Assembly: GCA_025966355.1 (NCBI GenBank)
Contig: JAICWZ010000126.1
Location: forward strand, 1-6,020
DNA from: Thermomicrobiaceae bacterium
GTDB lineage: Bacteria > Chloroflexota > Chloroflexia > Thermomicrobiales > Thermomicrobiaceae
Direction of reading: 5' to 3'
Length of the DNA stretch: 6,020 bases
The notes beneath the pieces were generated by a model. It was not told the origin of the DNA, searched no databases, and worked only from the letters and a program-made list of their open reading frames with translations. The translations under genes were made by a program, and so were the position numbers. Shown here in pieces: positions 5,845 through 6,020 of the stretch (position 1 is its first letter; the number at the start of each line of letters is the position of its first letter).

Positions 5845-5927
5845 GTCGCGCGTTGCGAGCGAGAACGCTACCTGGCAACGAAGCCGATACCACGCCAGAC
5901 GCCAGCCCAACGGCGGAGCAGTCGTAA
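5640..5927 (+). pseudogene. C-terminal part of the HPF/RaiA-like protein in the shifted frame
   Basis: From CCG 5640 this frame reads PEVEAQLRLQEEHLGPRHAA, then a helix with DKSVRLAVSRLERQLSRR, then RLRGAASYGVPSRQFPERRR, ending at TAA 5925-5927. It supplies what the upstream frame lacks: the central strands, the conserved Ala-rich segment, and the long helix with the Leu-Glu-Arg-Gln-Leu pattern that closes the S30AE domain. There is no ribosome-binding site for a separate start; TTG 5679 is only the first possible codon and would cut the domain in half. The last 30 residues are a disordered-looking Arg, Thr, Pro and Ala tail. It has no long-HPF dimerisation domain. The frameshift is either a one-base loss in the organism or a sequence error. 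Confidence 0.62.
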
Positions 5928-5950
5928 TCCGATCGGGCGCTGAACCGCAC

Positions 5951-6020
5951 TTAGGCTGGTTTGCCGGGCGTGACGAATTCGGCGAGTTCGGTGGGGATTT
6001 CGCGCAGTCCACGTCGCAGC
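5951..6020 (-). CDS. C-terminal end of a minus-strand gene entering from the right edge
   Basis: On the minus strand the frame read from 6019 is open for 22 codons, giving LRRGLREIPTELAEFVTPGK and two more residues before TAA at 5953-5951. The mix of charged helical residues and the Pro-Gly-Lys tail look like a normal protein C-terminus. The stop lies 23 bases from the TAA of the HPF-like gene, as expected for convergent genes; no terminator hairpin is visible between them. The visible part is too short to name a family, and chance is possible. Confidence 0.42.
   Translation of the reverse strand, partial: LRRGLREIPTELAEFVTPGKPA

Noticed and set aside
5620..6012. Minus-strand open frame opposite the HPF-like gene.
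   Set aside because: Arg/Pro/Ser-rich shadow sequence; the convergent gene end at 5951-6020 is in a different frame and looks more natural.

Overview
The window is GC-rich, tightly packed bacterial DNA. It carries a Tat-exported protein, a lipoprotein, a small beta-carbonic anhydrase of the mycobacterial Rv1284 type, an atypical epimerase-like SDR protein, a bacterial protein of the archaeo-eukaryotic release factor (aeRF1-like) superfamily and an HPF/RaiA-like protein. The mix and the protein style suggest an uncultured Chloroflexota of the Thermomicrobia type. That assignment is inference from protein style, not a search result.

Layout. The left half (1-2738) is read on the minus strand. 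In transcription order it holds a small unrecognised basic protein overlapping a beta-carbonic anhydrase by TGATG (operon), then an intergenic region with a perfect 13-bp inverted repeat, then a lipoprotein with an internal frameshift, then a Tat-signal secreted protein interrupted by an in-frame TGA and running off the left edge. A 153-bp divergent region separates this block from the plus-strand genes. These are the SDR protein (2892-3908), a gene-poor stretch of about 290 bp, the release-factor-like protein (4202-5431) and, 41 bp later, an HPF/RaiA-like protein (5473-5927) with a -1 frameshift near 5640. A minus-strand gene ends at 5951 and enters from the right edge.

How the genes fit together. 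The most interesting pair is the release-factor-like protein plus the hibernation-factor-like protein. Both families act on ribosomes, and the short spacing suggests one transcript, possibly for ribosome rescue or protection under stress. The release-factor-like protein has GMGQ where the catalytic GGQ would be expected, and a four-cysteine zinc ribbon in its C-terminal domain.

Three of the seven recognisable genes are broken by single-base events: one in-frame stop and two shifts that each look like one lost base in a short G or C run. Either this is draft-quality sequence with indel errors, or several accessory genes here are decaying. Reading through the lesions recovers plausible full-length proteins in every case. 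I found no RNA gene, CRISPR array, insertion sequence or prophage gene.
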